The notes under the pieces are model-generated. The model had not been told where the DNA came from, did not search any database, and saw only the letters and a list, made by a program, of their open reading frames with translations. DNA of 64,000 nt from Cryobacterium adonitolivorans (lineage in GTDB: Bacteria > Actinomycetota > Actinomycetes > Actinomycetales > Microbacteriaceae). The stretch lies in contig NZ_SOFL01000034.1 in NCBI RefSeq assembly GCF_004402695.1, positions 1 to 64,000 of the forward strand, written 5' to 3'. The translations under genes were made by a program, and so were the position numbers. Positions 53,230 to 60,932 of the stretch are shown here, piece by piece. The stretch's first letter is position 1; every line of letters starts with the position of its first letter.

Positions 53230-54000
53230 ATGCAAACACTAATGGTCTACAGCGAATCGGGCGGCGTCTCGAAAACGACTACCGCCGTGTCGATCGCGAT
53301 GACTGCCGCCGGGCAAGGCCGGCGGACGGTCCTGGTTGATCTTGACCCCCGTGCAGCAGCGACCAAATGGCTCGACGTCGCACCCTCCGGTGAAGGCCTC
53401 CACGTCGGCGCGATTCTCGGAGACGACGACCCGCAAGGATGGGGCGAAGACTTGGCAGTGCAGTCCAACTGGTCAAATAATCTTCGCGTGATTCCCTCCG
53501 CTCGCAACGTCTCCAACCGTGAGGCTGATCGAGCAGACCACGCCGAATTGAGACTACGAACGGCACTTGTCGGTATCTCTGCTGACCTGGTAGTTATCGA
53601 CTGCCCCAACAGGCAGGGCGGCCCGCTCATCCTGTCAGCGTTGAATGCTGCCGACTCGATTGTCTATGCCGCCACGGCCTCCAGTGACGGCGTGGACGGC
53701 GTTGCAGGCGCACGGCGCACTGTCGAACAGTTCCGCCTCAGCAGAGAGCGCATCGGTGCACCCGTCACGCTCTCAGAGGCCGGGATCGTCTGTGGCAGGG
53801 TCCAAGAGACAATCCCCTCCCGGCCAGCCGTTGCCAGCACAGACGAGCTGCGCGCCACCGGAATGCTTCTCATGCCCCTAGTGCCCGAAAGGGCAATCAT
53901 TCAAGAAGTTCGCCTCACGGGGGAGTGGTACGGCAACTACAGGAAGGGCGCGCCCGTCTTGAGCGCGTACACAAAGATTGTGAACCAGGTGATTCGATGA
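53230..54000 (+). CDS. parA: ParA-type partition ATPase
   Basis: A 256-aa ATPase for plasmid segregation. Walker A reads SESGGVSKTTTAVSIAM, where the signature Lys of KGGxxK is Ser, an unusual change. Walker A' is LVDLDPRAAATKWLD and Walker B LVVIDCPNRQGG. The absence of an N-terminal helix-turn-helix marks type Ib. The ATG at 53230 is chosen over 53194 as it follows the repeat array directly. It overlaps the RHH gene by four bases. Confidence 0.8.
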   Translation: MQTLMVYSESGGVSKTTTAVSIAMTAAGQGRRTVLVDLDPRAAATKWLDVAPSGEGLHVGAILGDDDPQGWGEDLAVQSNWSNNLRVIPSARNVSNREADRADHAELRLRTALVGISADLVVIDCPNRQGGPLILSALNAADSIVYAATASSDGVDGVAGARRTVEQFRLSRERIGAPVTLSEAGIVCGRVQETIPSRPAVASTDELRATGMLLMPLVPERAIIQEVRLTGEWYGNYRKGAPVLSAYTKIVNQVIR

Positions 54001-54320
54001 GCGACCAGCAGCAGGACCGACCAGACCTCAGCCGCCGCCGCAAGCCGCAGGCGGCACCCGACGAACGCGTAGACCCGGTGGACTACCGCCAGAGAGCGCC
54101 GACCCCTCAGGCCGCCCCTGTGGTCTCTCAGGCTCCCGTGGCTACGGCCGGCGCCGCACCGCGGCGCGGCCGCCCACGCCGCGAGGCCACGGTGCCGTTC
54201 AGTACCAGGCTGGCCCCCGATGTTCTCGAACTCATCGACGCAGCTTCGGCCGCGGAGGACGGTGCAACGATCCGTAGCGTTGTCGAGGCCGCCATACGCG
54301 AGAAGTACCAAACAAAATAG
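53997..54320 (+). CDS. RHH partner of ParA (centromere-binding protein)
   Basis: A 107-aa protein. A polar N-terminal half with GAAPRRGRPRREATVPFSTR precedes a ribbon-helix-helix (FSTRLAPDVLELIDAASAAE and IRSVVEAAIREKY). It overlaps parA (ATGA). Type Ib partition pairs use such a protein to bind the upstream repeats, and Arg-rich N-termini activate ParA. Confidence 0.75.
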   Translation: MSDQQQDRPDLSRRRKPQAAPDERVDPVDYRQRAPTPQAAPVVSQAPVATAGAAPRRGRPRREATVPFSTRLAPDVLELIDAASAAEDGATIRSVVEAAIREKYQTK

Positions 54321-54399
54321 CCATTCAAGACGGTCACCGGCACGGAGGCCGGCCACGAGGGGAGCCGCTGCGCGGCACTGTAGAGCCTGTGATGTTTGC

Positions 54400-54546
54400 G
54401 CCTGTCTAGCCGTTCACCGTAGTTCGCTGCGTGCCTCTCGTTCCAGGCTTTCGCGGCATATCCTCACTCGCTGTGCTCGCTCCGGTATTCCACGACCCTG
54501 CACTACGGCACTCCCGCTCTCAATCGATTCCCTTTGCCAGACAGGC
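54400..54546 (+). ncRNA. Repeated structured element, copy 4 (before NrdH-SSB)
   Basis: GCCTGTCTAGC (54400-54410) pairs with GCCAGACAGGC (54536-54546) with one mismatch. Inner CCGTAGT (54417-54423) pairs perfectly with ACTACGG (54502-54508). The GCTCTCAATCGATTCCCTTTGCC block is shared. The CCGCTGCGCGG hairpin lies 35 bases before. The NrdH ATG is 33 bases downstream behind GGGGAAGGGA. Confidence 0.75.
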
Positions 54547-54579
54547 ACAAAGAATTGTTGGTGGGGAAGGGACAGGGAC

Positions 54580-54810
54580 ATGAGTGAGTCAGTGGTCGTC
54601 TATACGTAGCCAGAGTGCCAGCCGTGTCGAATGACGAAGATGAAGCTTGACCAGGAGGGCATCAGCTACGCGGTCGTCGACTTGTCGCAGGACGAAGCCG
54701 CGCTCGAGCACATACGGGCGCTAGGACACCTGCAGGCACCCGTCGTCGAGACGGAATCCACCAGCTGGTCCGGATTTCGACCAGAACTCATCACCGCACT
54801 AGCCGAATAG
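54580..54810 (+). pseudogene. NrdH-type redoxin gene with in-frame amber codon
   Basis: Starts MSESVVVYT, then TAG at codon 10 (54607-54609), then PECQPCRMTKMKLDQEGI with the CxxC and the standard ending WSGFRPELITALAE. Downstream of the TAG the frame is intact to 54808-54810. Paralogues read VYTxPxCxxC here; the one in this window at 13.7 kb has VYTLPGC. One base change (CAG to TAG) would explain it. The start has a GGGAAGGGA ribosome site. Either a dead gene, readthrough, or a sequence error. Confidence 0.75.
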
Positions 54811-54856
54811 CTCGAACCCGTACCTAACCGCACAACCCATCGAAGGAGCAGAACCC

Positions 54857-55225
54857 ATGTCAACTCAGCGCACGATCACTGGGAACCTCGCCGCCGACGT
54901 CGACGTAGTGAAGGCCGGCAGTCTCAACATCACGAAGTTTCGAGTCATCGAGAACACGGGGGAGTACCGCGCCGGAAGGTACATGGAGCACGTGGACCCT
55001 ACGACGCATTTCGTTGAAGCCAAGTTCGAGCTGGGCGAGAACGCAGCGGCAACGCTCCACAAGGGAGACGCGGTGATCGTCGTCGGCCGAGAGCACACCA
55101 ACAGCTGGGGCCCCGAAGGATCCAAGACCTACGGCCGCGTCATCAACGCCGACTACATCGGCGCCGACCTCAGCCGCGCCGTCGCGCAGATCCGCCGCAA
55201 CAGCAAGCCCGACGACCAGGCCTAA
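54857..55225 (+). CDS. ssb: Single-stranded DNA-binding protein
   Basis: A 122-aa OB-fold protein: start TITGNLAADVDVVKAGSLNI, then VIENTGEYRAGRYMEHVDPT, HFVEAKFELGENAAATLHKG and VIVVGREHTNSWGPEGSKTY. It has a shorter, basic C-terminal tail (IRRNSKPDDQA) with no acidic DDIPF-like tip. Plasmid SSBs coat incoming T-strand DNA. It follows the NrdH-like gene and structured element 4. Confidence 0.85.
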   Translation: MSTQRTITGNLAADVDVVKAGSLNITKFRVIENTGEYRAGRYMEHVDPTTHFVEAKFELGENAAATLHKGDAVIVVGREHTNSWGPEGSKTYGRVINADYIGADLSRAVAQIRRNSKPDDQA

Positions 55226-55282
55226 CACCCGTGGGCCGCCAGCCGGCGGCGACACCGCACGCAATCGACAGGAGCACCGCAG

Positions 55283-55690
55283 ATGACCGGCCACGATGAC
55301 AATCACGAAACCGCACCCGACATCATCGACGATGCGGTGGCACCCGCGATTCAGTACGCAGACCAGGCAAACGAGTCCATCAGGGACCTGACGCACGCAA
55401 CGATGCTGCCCGCCCAGCTGCCCGCGCCACTCGTCTACGAAGTTCTGGGGAACCTCAAAGGCGTCGGCAGCAGGCTACCTCAGGCCCTCCAACAGCTGGC
55501 GAAGGGCCTGGGCCGGTCGATCGACCAGTACGACGTCTACGAAGACGACGCGAGCGACCCCGTGCAGAGTATCGCCACGGCGACCGACCATCTGACCCGC
55601 GCCGCCCAGCTGGCCGATCAGCTCGGTGACGAGCTGGCCAAAGCCCAAGCGGCGATCAGCCGCCAGGGCTACCGCACCCGCACTGAATAA
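55283..55690 (+). CDS. Plasmid protein of unknown function
   Basis: A 135-aa, helical, acidic-start protein (DDNHETAPDIIDDAVAPAIQ, YADQANESIRDLTHATMLPA, LGRSIDQYDVYEDDASDPVQ). It follows ssb by 57 bases with a GACAGGAG ribosome site. No family recognised, although plasmids of Actinobacteria often carry such an ORF next to ssb. Confidence 0.55.
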   Translation: MTGHDDNHETAPDIIDDAVAPAIQYADQANESIRDLTHATMLPAQLPAPLVYEVLGNLKGVGSRLPQALQQLAKGLGRSIDQYDVYEDDASDPVQSIATATDHLTRAAQLADQLGDELAKAQAAISRQGYRTRTE

Positions 55691-55790
55691 ACACCCCTCG
55701 ATTGACCCGGCTCCGCCAGGTCACGAGCCCACAAGCACGCCCCCGGCCGCCCTCTCTCCCGGCCGGCGGTGTTTCTCTGCCCGGCGCCGG

Positions 55791-56045
55791 CTACGGCCGC
55801 ACGGCGCGGTTGCGCATCAGGACCACGAGCTGCAGCAGGATCCCGGCCACCAGGAACATGCCCGCGTCACCGCACGCCTGCAGCAGATACGACGCCCAGC
55901 CGTCGTGCACCAGGTGCACGAGCACTAGACCGGCGATCACCACGCCGGCCAGGAGGGCGACGGCGCGCAGAAACGCGGCGACCCTGTAGGCAAACTCACC
56001 CCAGGGAGACGCCCAGCGGCTATGTGCGCGACGTTGCGGCTTCAT
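55791..56045 (-). CDS. Small membrane protein
   Basis: An 84-aa protein with two hydrophobic segments (YRVAAFLRAVALLAGVVIAG and CGDAGMFLVAGILLQLVVLM) and a basic start. It points opposite to ssb and is separated by 100 bases. No family. The ATG at 56043-56045 is used. Confidence 0.5.
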   Translation of the reverse strand: MKPQRRAHSRWASPWGEFAYRVAAFLRAVALLAGVVIAGLVLVHLVHDGWASYLLQACGDAGMFLVAGILLQLVVLMRNRAVRP

Positions 56046-56162
56046 TGGGCCATTGTGAGCCGACTTGCTGGCATCCGCCAGGAGCCGTGCTCAGGGTCGG
56101 CTAGAGCCTCCACGTTGCTCGCCGGTGCTCGCTGGTGCGCAAATTCCGGGACACTTGCTGCC

Positions 56163-56756
56163 ATGCGCGAAATAAGTTGGCTCGACGAGCACGTTCCCGA
56201 TGAGCTTCGGATGGCGCTCGGAGACCTAGTGATCGTGGCCGCCGACGTTGAATCAAGCGCGTACGCCATCGCACGCATCTATCGAATCCCTAATCCGCAG
56301 TCCCTCTCGGCGAAGAGCATCATCGGAAAATTGGAGGCGCGAGTTGGCGATCACGGTATCCCGCCGTGGTCCGACGTCGAGCGCAAGCGATTACTCGCGT
56401 GGTGTCATGCAGCTCGGCTTCTTCTTCAGAAGCGTGACGTACTAGTGCACGCGAGCGTCAGTATCGGGAGTGATCGCCCGGACGGGAAGAGCAACACGAT
56501 CCGATGGTCCCTGCGCGACAACTCCCGGATAGACAGCGAAGCCCACCACGTGGAGCGGCTGGTGGGCCTGCTTTTGAGAGTGCGTAGCTGGGGCCTTATC
56601 TTGGATCACCACCTCCGCTACCCGGACCCGGGCGGCGGTCGGATGCAACCGGAGTACGTGACGTTTGGCCGAGCCGTCGTACCACCGTTTGAGGTACCTG
56701 CCGCGTGGTCAGAGTGGGCGGAACGAGCAGTTCTAGGAGTAAGAACTCACGACTAG
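56163..56756 (+). CDS. HEPN-like helical protein
   Basis: A 197-aa all-helical protein from the ATG at 56163. A long N-terminal helical region is followed by LLLQKRDVLVHASVSIG, which has the R-x4-H of HEPN RNases, flanked by KRLLAWCHAARLLL. HEPN proteins are often toxins, defence RNases or tRNA-targeting proteins. It is weakly supported, because the motif is short. No antitoxin-like gene is clearly linked. Confidence 0.45.
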   Translation: MREISWLDEHVPDELRMALGDLVIVAADVESSAYAIARIYRIPNPQSLSAKSIIGKLEARVGDHGIPPWSDVERKRLLAWCHAARLLLQKRDVLVHASVSIGSDRPDGKSNTIRWSLRDNSRIDSEAHHVERLVGLLLRVRSWGLILDHHLRYPDPGGGRMQPEYVTFGRAVVPPFEVPAAWSEWAERAVLGVRTHD

Positions 56757-56798
56757 CAGAGTGGGCTAGCTGGCCGTAGGGCGCCCGCCGGCAGGTCG

Positions 56799-57047
56799 TC
56801 AGCGAAGCTTGTTAAGGATTTCCGACCGATGTTCGGGGACCGCGAAGGACGCAATGCCCGCAGGGTCAGCCGCGCTCGGGTGATCTTGTGTAAGGAGCTG
56901 GACAGCGTGGGCATCGTTGCGCACCTGGTCGGCGTACACCAACGCCCCTTTGCTCTCAAGAAGGTCCGCCAGAGCAAGGAGAATGGCCGATCCGTCCTCC
57001 ACGCGACGAAGTTCGGAAACGGAGAATTCACTAATGTCGATTGCCAT
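56799..57047 (-). CDS. 82-aa protein of unknown function
   Basis: A small helical protein (VEDGSAILLALADLLESKGA, VYADQVRNDAHAVQLLTQDH). It follows the 229-aa gene by 55 bases on the same strand, so they are probably co-transcribed. No family recognised. Confidence 0.5.
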   Translation of the reverse strand: MAIDISEFSVSELRRVEDGSAILLALADLLESKGALVYADQVRNDAHAVQLLTQDHPSAADPAGIASFAVPEHRSEILNKLR

Positions 57048-57102
57048 TCGCCGACGTTAGCGGCAGGCGCCGACATGCTCAGTACGACGCCAAGCAGCCC
57101 CG

Positions 57103-57792
57103 CTACTCACTTGTGGTTGCGTCGAGAGCATCCATGGCGGCAGCCCAGGGGAACGCCTCGATCGCTTCAGGGAACGTAGGAGCTGTCACGCGCTCGGCAA
57201 GAACCCGTCGTGCGGTCATGCCGAACAGGTTCAAGCTGCACGTGTTGGTCGCGGGGTCGGTAGAGAATTCCAGGCGCACGGAGTGGCCCTCGATGGACCC
57301 GAACACGACCGCACCGAAGGGGCCGGCAGGCTGCGCCATCGCCGTGACGAACTCGGAACCGCTCTGAGTCAGGTGGGCATTGATCAGCTCGACAAGCGGC
57401 TTCGTGTCCCGCACGCTGACCATATCCACCGATGGCCGCGGGGGAGCGGGCTGCGGTGGGCTCTGTTTTGCCGCTGCGCGCTCAACAGCCGGCGCCCATA
57501 CCCAGGCGCGGTGAATACCGGCATCCTCCCACTCGACGTACACGGCACGAGGGGTCCATGCCAGGGCTAAGCCGTGAACATGACGAGCTATCGCGGGGTA
57601 TCTCACCCAGGCGAGAACGTGCTTCGGTTCGCCGGCTAGGGCCGCCGGCAGGCCGCCAAGCTCCGGGGGAGTGAGGCTGTACGGGCGCACGACAAACTCG
57701 CCCCCGTGGTCGGGCTCGACCTGCACGAGGGAGTCGGCGCGCACCGTCTGATGCGGGTTCGAGCTGCTGGCACGTCCGGTGCCCGAAGCCAT
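57103..57792 (-). CDS. 229-aa protein of unknown function
   Basis: A protein with a beta-rich N-terminal half (GEFVVRPYSLTPPELGGLPA, HVLAWVRYPAIARHVHGLAL, WTPRAVYVEWEDAGIHRAWV), a Pro linker near 110, and a second half with VDMVSVRDTKPLVELINAHL. No family recognised. It starts two genes of unknown role before the HEPN-like gene. Confidence 0.55.
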   Translation of the reverse strand: MASGTGRASSSNPHQTVRADSLVQVEPDHGGEFVVRPYSLTPPELGGLPAALAGEPKHVLAWVRYPAIARHVHGLALAWTPRAVYVEWEDAGIHRAWVWAPAVERAAAKQSPPQPAPPRPSVDMVSVRDTKPLVELINAHLTQSGSEFVTAMAQPAGPFGAVVFGSIEGHSVRLEFSTDPATNTCSLNLFGMTARRVLAERVTAPTFPEAIEAFPWAAAMDALDATTSE

Positions 57793-57852
57793 AAAACCAT
57801 AAGAACATAGTTTCGAATGCGGGGTAGGACCCCGCAGTCGGCCACCTGGTCG

Positions 57853-58002
57853 CTACCGCGCAGGCCTAACGTAAAGCACCAGGTGGTCGGCGGGGATCGT
57901 GCCGCGCAGCTGCTCGACGGCCGCCCAGCTCTCCGACGCTTCGACTGTGGCCGGCGTGGACTCATCCGCGTCACGCGGCCGGTGTGCGAGGTCCCACTTC
58001 AT
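57853..58002 (-). CDS. 49-aa conserved mini-protein
   Basis: An intact ORF from the ATG at 58000-58002: MKWDLAHRPRDADESTPATV, then WAAVEQLRGTIPADHLVLY. A decayed copy exists at 10.4 kb, in the same order with the zinc-ribbon gene, which supports real coding. Function unknown. Its C-terminal two thirds resemble the tail of a small regulator or inhibitor. Confidence 0.65.
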   Translation of the reverse strand: MKWDLAHRPRDADESTPATVEASESWAAVEQLRGTIPADHLVLYVRPAR

Positions 58003-58038
58003 CCCCCCCCATTATCGCCACCGTCAACACCCATCGAG

Positions 58039-58164
58039 CTAGACCAGGCGCACCAGCTCACACGACGGGCACCGCCAGAACGGGTTGGCCGGCGACCCCG
58101 TGGCCAGCATCGGAACTAGGCACCGCTCGCAGTTCGGGGGAGCACCCAGGGAGTCCGATTCCAT
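58039..58164 (-). CDS. 41-aa zinc-ribbon mini-protein
   Basis: A short ORF from the ATG at 58162-58164 with two CxxC pairs, NCERCLVPM and FWRCPSCELV, the signature of a small zinc ribbon. It lies 36 bases before the 49-aa gene and the pair is repeated, broken, at 10.5 kb. It may be an adaptor or regulator. Confidence 0.65.
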   Translation of the reverse strand: MESDSLGAPPNCERCLVPMLATGSPANPFWRCPSCELVRLV

Positions 58165-58202
58165 GCCGGCACCATACCCGTACGGCACGCGTGAGAGGTG
58201 GG

Positions 58203-59129
58203 CTAAACCCAGAGATCGTCCTTCTCGAAGTCATTCGGTGCGTCCATCTCAATGATCCAGTCGTCATCGCCGCTCATGATGTGAGCTTTCAAGCGAGCAG
58301 GGAGGCCTGAATCCGGTTGGATCTTTTTGACGAGATAGGCAGAGTAAACAAGTGCTCTGTAGATCTTTGAATCGTCCGATCCGACGAGAGCCGTGAGTAG
58401 CTGAGGGTCACCCTGCTTTGATAGCTTTATGCCCGTTCCAAAGGTCCTGTTCCAAAGTCTGTTGTGATGGGCGCACGCGTTTCGGATCACCGTCATCTGC
58501 CGCAAATAACTAGCCAGGACGTCCTGGTTCAGCCCGCTGTCGCTAGCAATGGCCTTTCGGAGGCTGTCTATCTTTAGGTTGTCAAACCACTTGGAGAGCA
58601 AGCCCAGACTCATGACTTCGGTTGCCATCCATACCGGTGGGTAGTCGTCGCTGTAGTTGCGAAAGAAGCTCTCAATGAAGACTTCGGTGGGGGGCGCAAG
58701 TCTCTCCCCAAGCTTCGCCTTGTCACGCTTAAGTGCTCCGGGGTTGGCGAAGTACCTGGGGTCGACGTACGCCATGGGGCCGAACTTGTTCGCAAGGTGA
58801 TTGGTGAACTGGCTACGAAACCAAACTTCGACAATCTGAACGCATTCGAGAAGTAATCCGCGCAGCTTCGCATCGAACTCATAGAGGCGGATCACGTCGT
58901 CGAGTGTCGTACCTTCTCTTAGGGCATGAGAGGCATCGGAAGTCTGAAACCACCAGAGGTAGCCAGAGAGGCGATAGTAGCTAGTGCGGCACAAAACTTG
59001 TTCGAGTGCGGCGGTGTCGCAAGTAAGTCCGCGCTCCATGATTCGGGCGCATTGCTGAGCGACGGTCAGAGTCTCCTTGTCGAAAGGAACTCGGGTCGCT
59101 ACCAGCGTCGACGGCACAACACTCGTCAA
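58203..59129 (-). CDS. Abi-family (AbiD/AbiF-like) abortive-infection protein
   Basis: A 308-aa Abi_2 protein. It starts VPFDKETLTVAQQCARIMER, then has SYYRLSGYLWWF, and near the end RNACAHHNRLWN, the Rx4-6H HEPN nuclease motif. AbiD/AbiF proteins stop growth after phage infection. I place the start at the TTG at 59127-59129, because GGGGGAG lies just 5 bases before it and the natural N-terminus fits; a longer frame to 59306 would run through the upstream RNA. A structured RNA precedes it. Confidence 0.8.
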   Translation of the reverse strand: MTSVVPSTLVATRVPFDKETLTVAQQCARIMERGLTCDTAALEQVLCRTSYYRLSGYLWWFQTSDASHALREGTTLDDVIRLYEFDAKLRGLLLECVQIVEVWFRSQFTNHLANKFGPMAYVDPRYFANPGALKRDKAKLGERLAPPTEVFIESFFRNYSDDYPPVWMATEVMSLGLLSKWFDNLKIDSLRKAIASDSGLNQDVLASYLRQMTVIRNACAHHNRLWNRTFGTGIKLSKQGDPQLLTALVGSDDSKIYRALVYSAYLVKKIQPDSGLPARLKAHIMSGDDDWIIEMDAPNDFEKDDLWV

Positions 59130-59143
59130 GAAAACTCCCCCAT

Positions 59144-59215
59144 GAGCAAAAAGAAACCCGCCTATTTGAGGTGCTTGGAAGCATAGCCTTGGCGGGTCTT
59201 GTTGTTGCCATAGTA
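59144..59215 (-). ncRNA. Structured RNA before the Abi gene (abiF-like)
   Basis: On the minus strand, AAGACCCGCC (59200-59191) pairs with GGCGGGTTTC (59162-59153), followed by TTTTTGCTC. A 28-base internal loop includes GCTATGCTTCC and AAGCACC, which itself has short pairing (GCTT/AAGC). A -10 like TACTAT lies before it. The abiF RNA motif, described upstream of Abi genes, is a hairpin in the same place; identity is my recall, not a search. It may be an RNA antitoxin or attenuator. Confidence 0.5.
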
Positions 59216-59365
59216 CCGCATAGTGGCCCATATGCGTTACATCGGTGCCACAGCGGGTGGCCACACCCGGTGGCCACAGTCGGTGGCACCAGCGGACTCC
59301 GAACACAGAGGCAACGCCGGAAACGATCGTTTGCTGGTGTCTGCCGGGTCCTTTGGAAAGGAGCG

Positions 59366-59455
59366 GTCACAAACGTCTCAAAACTGCTGTCCACAAAATT
59401 GCTCGAAATCAAGATGCCGCGTTGGGTTTTGAAATGGACAGGGGTTCTGACACCC
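59366..59455 (-). mobile_element. Solitary insertion-sequence end, inverted copy
   Basis: Read on the minus strand this is GGTGT, then ACCCCTGTCCATTTCA, AACCC, TCTTGATTTCGAGCA and GGACAGCAGTTTTGAGAC, the same string of blocks as at 4562-4650. An AACGATCGTTT palindrome also follows in both. It lies between the Abi RNA and the arsenic-type transporter. Confidence 0.5.
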
Positions 59456-59470
59456 GTTTCGGCAACGGCC

Positions 59471-60502
59471 TCATCTGTGGATGTTCCACGGGGCCCACCG
59501 TGCCGGCGCGAGGTTAGCTGATGATGAGGGCGAGGGAACGGCTCTTGTCCGGGTGAGCGATGGGACGAGGCGAACGAAGATCACCATTCCTATCAACTCG
59601 ACGAGCGTCTGCGTCACAACGGCAAGAGGGGCGATAGCCAACGATGCCGGGAGCGCCAAGGCGAGAGGGAGCACGACCAAGGAGTTGCGGGTCGATCCGC
59701 TGAAGGCCACCGCGCGCGTTGCTGGCACGTCCAGGCGAGCCATCCGGCCGGCGGTGAGGCCCACGAACAGCATGACCGCCAGGAACGCCACATACAGCGG
59801 CACGACCCGGAGGAGGGCGACCGCCTGCCCGCCGACGGCGGCGATCTGGGAGCCGATCACGACCGCGAGCGTGAGCATCATGAGGGGCACCATCGCCGCC
59901 GCCATCACGACTTCGATCACACGGCCAGCGCGGTGCCGGCGAGCGACGGACTGAATGATCGCGGCAGCCGCAAGCGGTGCAACGATCAAGATCAAGAACG
60001 CCTCCACGAACGGTTCGATCTCGATCAGCTCCACGGCGTCGCCGCCCGCGAACAAGAGCAGGTAGACCGGCAGCAGCACAATCTGTAACAGCATCAGCAA
60101 GGGCGCGGCGGCCAGCAGACGCGCCTTCGCCCCTCCCGCGAGGCCGGTGAACACGATCACGTAGTCGATGCACGGCGTCAGCAGCACCAGAAGGACCCCG
60201 AGGAGAAGCCCGCGGTCGTCGGCAACGAAACGCGACAGCCCGAACACCACTAGCGGCGCGACAACAAAGTTGACGATCAGAACAGTGCCGAGGAACCGGA
60301 GGTCGCGGAACGACCGCGCGACCTCAATGAGAGGAACGCCGAGGAAAGTCGCGAACAGGAGCAGCGCGAGAACCGGATTAATGGCTACTGTCAGGGTCGG
60401 CGCGACTGCCGGAGCCAGCGACCCGACCAGACCCCCGAGAACGATTGCGGCGACATAGAGGGGCACCTGGTGGCGGTCCCACCACTCCGCGATCGTCTTC
60501 AC
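59471..60502 (-). CDS. ACR3/arsenite-type metalloid efflux permease
   Basis: A 343-aa bile-acid:Na symporter-fold permease of the arsenic resistance branch. Ten hydrophobic segments; conserved regions include FLGVPLIEVARSFRDLRF, LLTPCIDYVIVFTGLAGG (with a Cys in the transport helix, as in ACR3) and FSGSTRNSLVVLPLALAL. Arsenite or a related ion is the probable substrate. A GTG at 60500-60502 starts after the last non-membrane residues. Divergent to the MerR-controlled genes. Confidence 0.75.
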   Translation of the reverse strand: MKTIAEWWDRHQVPLYVAAIVLGGLVGSLAPAVAPTLTVAINPVLALLLFATFLGVPLIEVARSFRDLRFLGTVLIVNFVVAPLVVFGLSRFVADDRGLLLGVLLVLLTPCIDYVIVFTGLAGGAKARLLAAAPLLMLLQIVLLPVYLLLFAGGDAVELIEIEPFVEAFLILIVAPLAAAAIIQSVARRHRAGRVIEVVMAAAMVPLMMLTLAVVIGSQIAAVGGQAVALLRVVPLYVAFLAVMLFVGLTAGRMARLDVPATRAVAFSGSTRNSLVVLPLALALPASLAIAPLAVVTQTLVELIGMVIFVRLVPSLTRTRAVPSPSSSANLAPARWAPWNIHR

Positions 60503-60524
60503 CCGCCTCAGCCTAGGGAAGACC

Positions 60525-60555
60525 TTGACCTTGAAGCAGAATGAAGCTTTACCGT
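60525..60555 (+). promoter_or_regulatory. MerR-type promoter, 19-bp spacer (first)
   Basis: TTGACC (60525-60530) and TACCGT (60550-60555) are separated by 19 bases (TTGAAGCAGAATGAAGCTT), the long spacer diagnostic of MerR-controlled promoters, which need the regulator to distort DNA. The transcript start would fall at about 60562, one base before the ATG at 60563, so the message would be leaderless. Confidence 0.75.
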
Positions 60556-60562
60556 GGACAGC

Positions 60563-60898
60563 ATGACCGAGCTGAACTGGGCACCCACGAGCTGCACCAT
60601 CCCAACCGTCGAGCAACCACTCCGCGAAGAGGAATTCGCCGCGCTTTTCCGGGACGCCCTCACCGGGATCGTTCGATCAGATGCGACCACGGCCGTTTTT
60701 CGGTTGCATTCTGAATGCAAAGGCCGGGCACGCGACCTCGCCGCGCGCGAGACGTCATGCTGCTCGTTCTTCACCTTCGCGTTTGACGACCGCGACGGCG
60801 AGCTGGCCATGACGATCACGGTGCCCGAGGCGCAGACGATGGTTCTCACGGCACTCGTCGACGCAGCCGCGCGGGCTGCGCAGCTAGCTGGCGCTTGA
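60563..60898 (+). CDS. Small cysteine-containing protein of the metal module
   Basis: A 111-aa protein with a Cys in TSCTIPTVEQPL, HSECKGRARDLAARE and a CC pair in TSCCSFFTFAF. The paired cysteines suggest metal binding. It lies between two MerR-type promoters and before a MerT-like gene. The ATG at 60563 is used since the GTG at 60554 overlaps the -10. No known family, but the position indicates a role in mercury or arsenic handling. Confidence 0.6.
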   Translation: MTELNWAPTSCTIPTVEQPLREEEFAALFRDALTGIVRSDATTAVFRLHSECKGRARDLAARETSCCSFFTFAFDDRDGELAMTITVPEAQTMVLTALVDAAARAAQLAGA

Positions 60899-60925
60899 CC
60901 TTCGAGCGGGTCGAAGCTCTACCGT
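60895..60925 (+). promoter_or_regulatory. MerR-type promoter, 19-bp spacer (second)
   Basis: TTGACC (60895-60900), spacer TTCGAGCGGGTCGAAGCTC of 19 bases with the dyad CTTCGA-GCGGG-TCGAAG, and TACCGT (60920-60925). This is a very clear MerR operator. It overlaps the end of the first gene. The start point near 60932 is next to the ATG at 60933, again leaderless. Confidence 0.85.
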
Positions 60926-60932
60926 CACTTTC

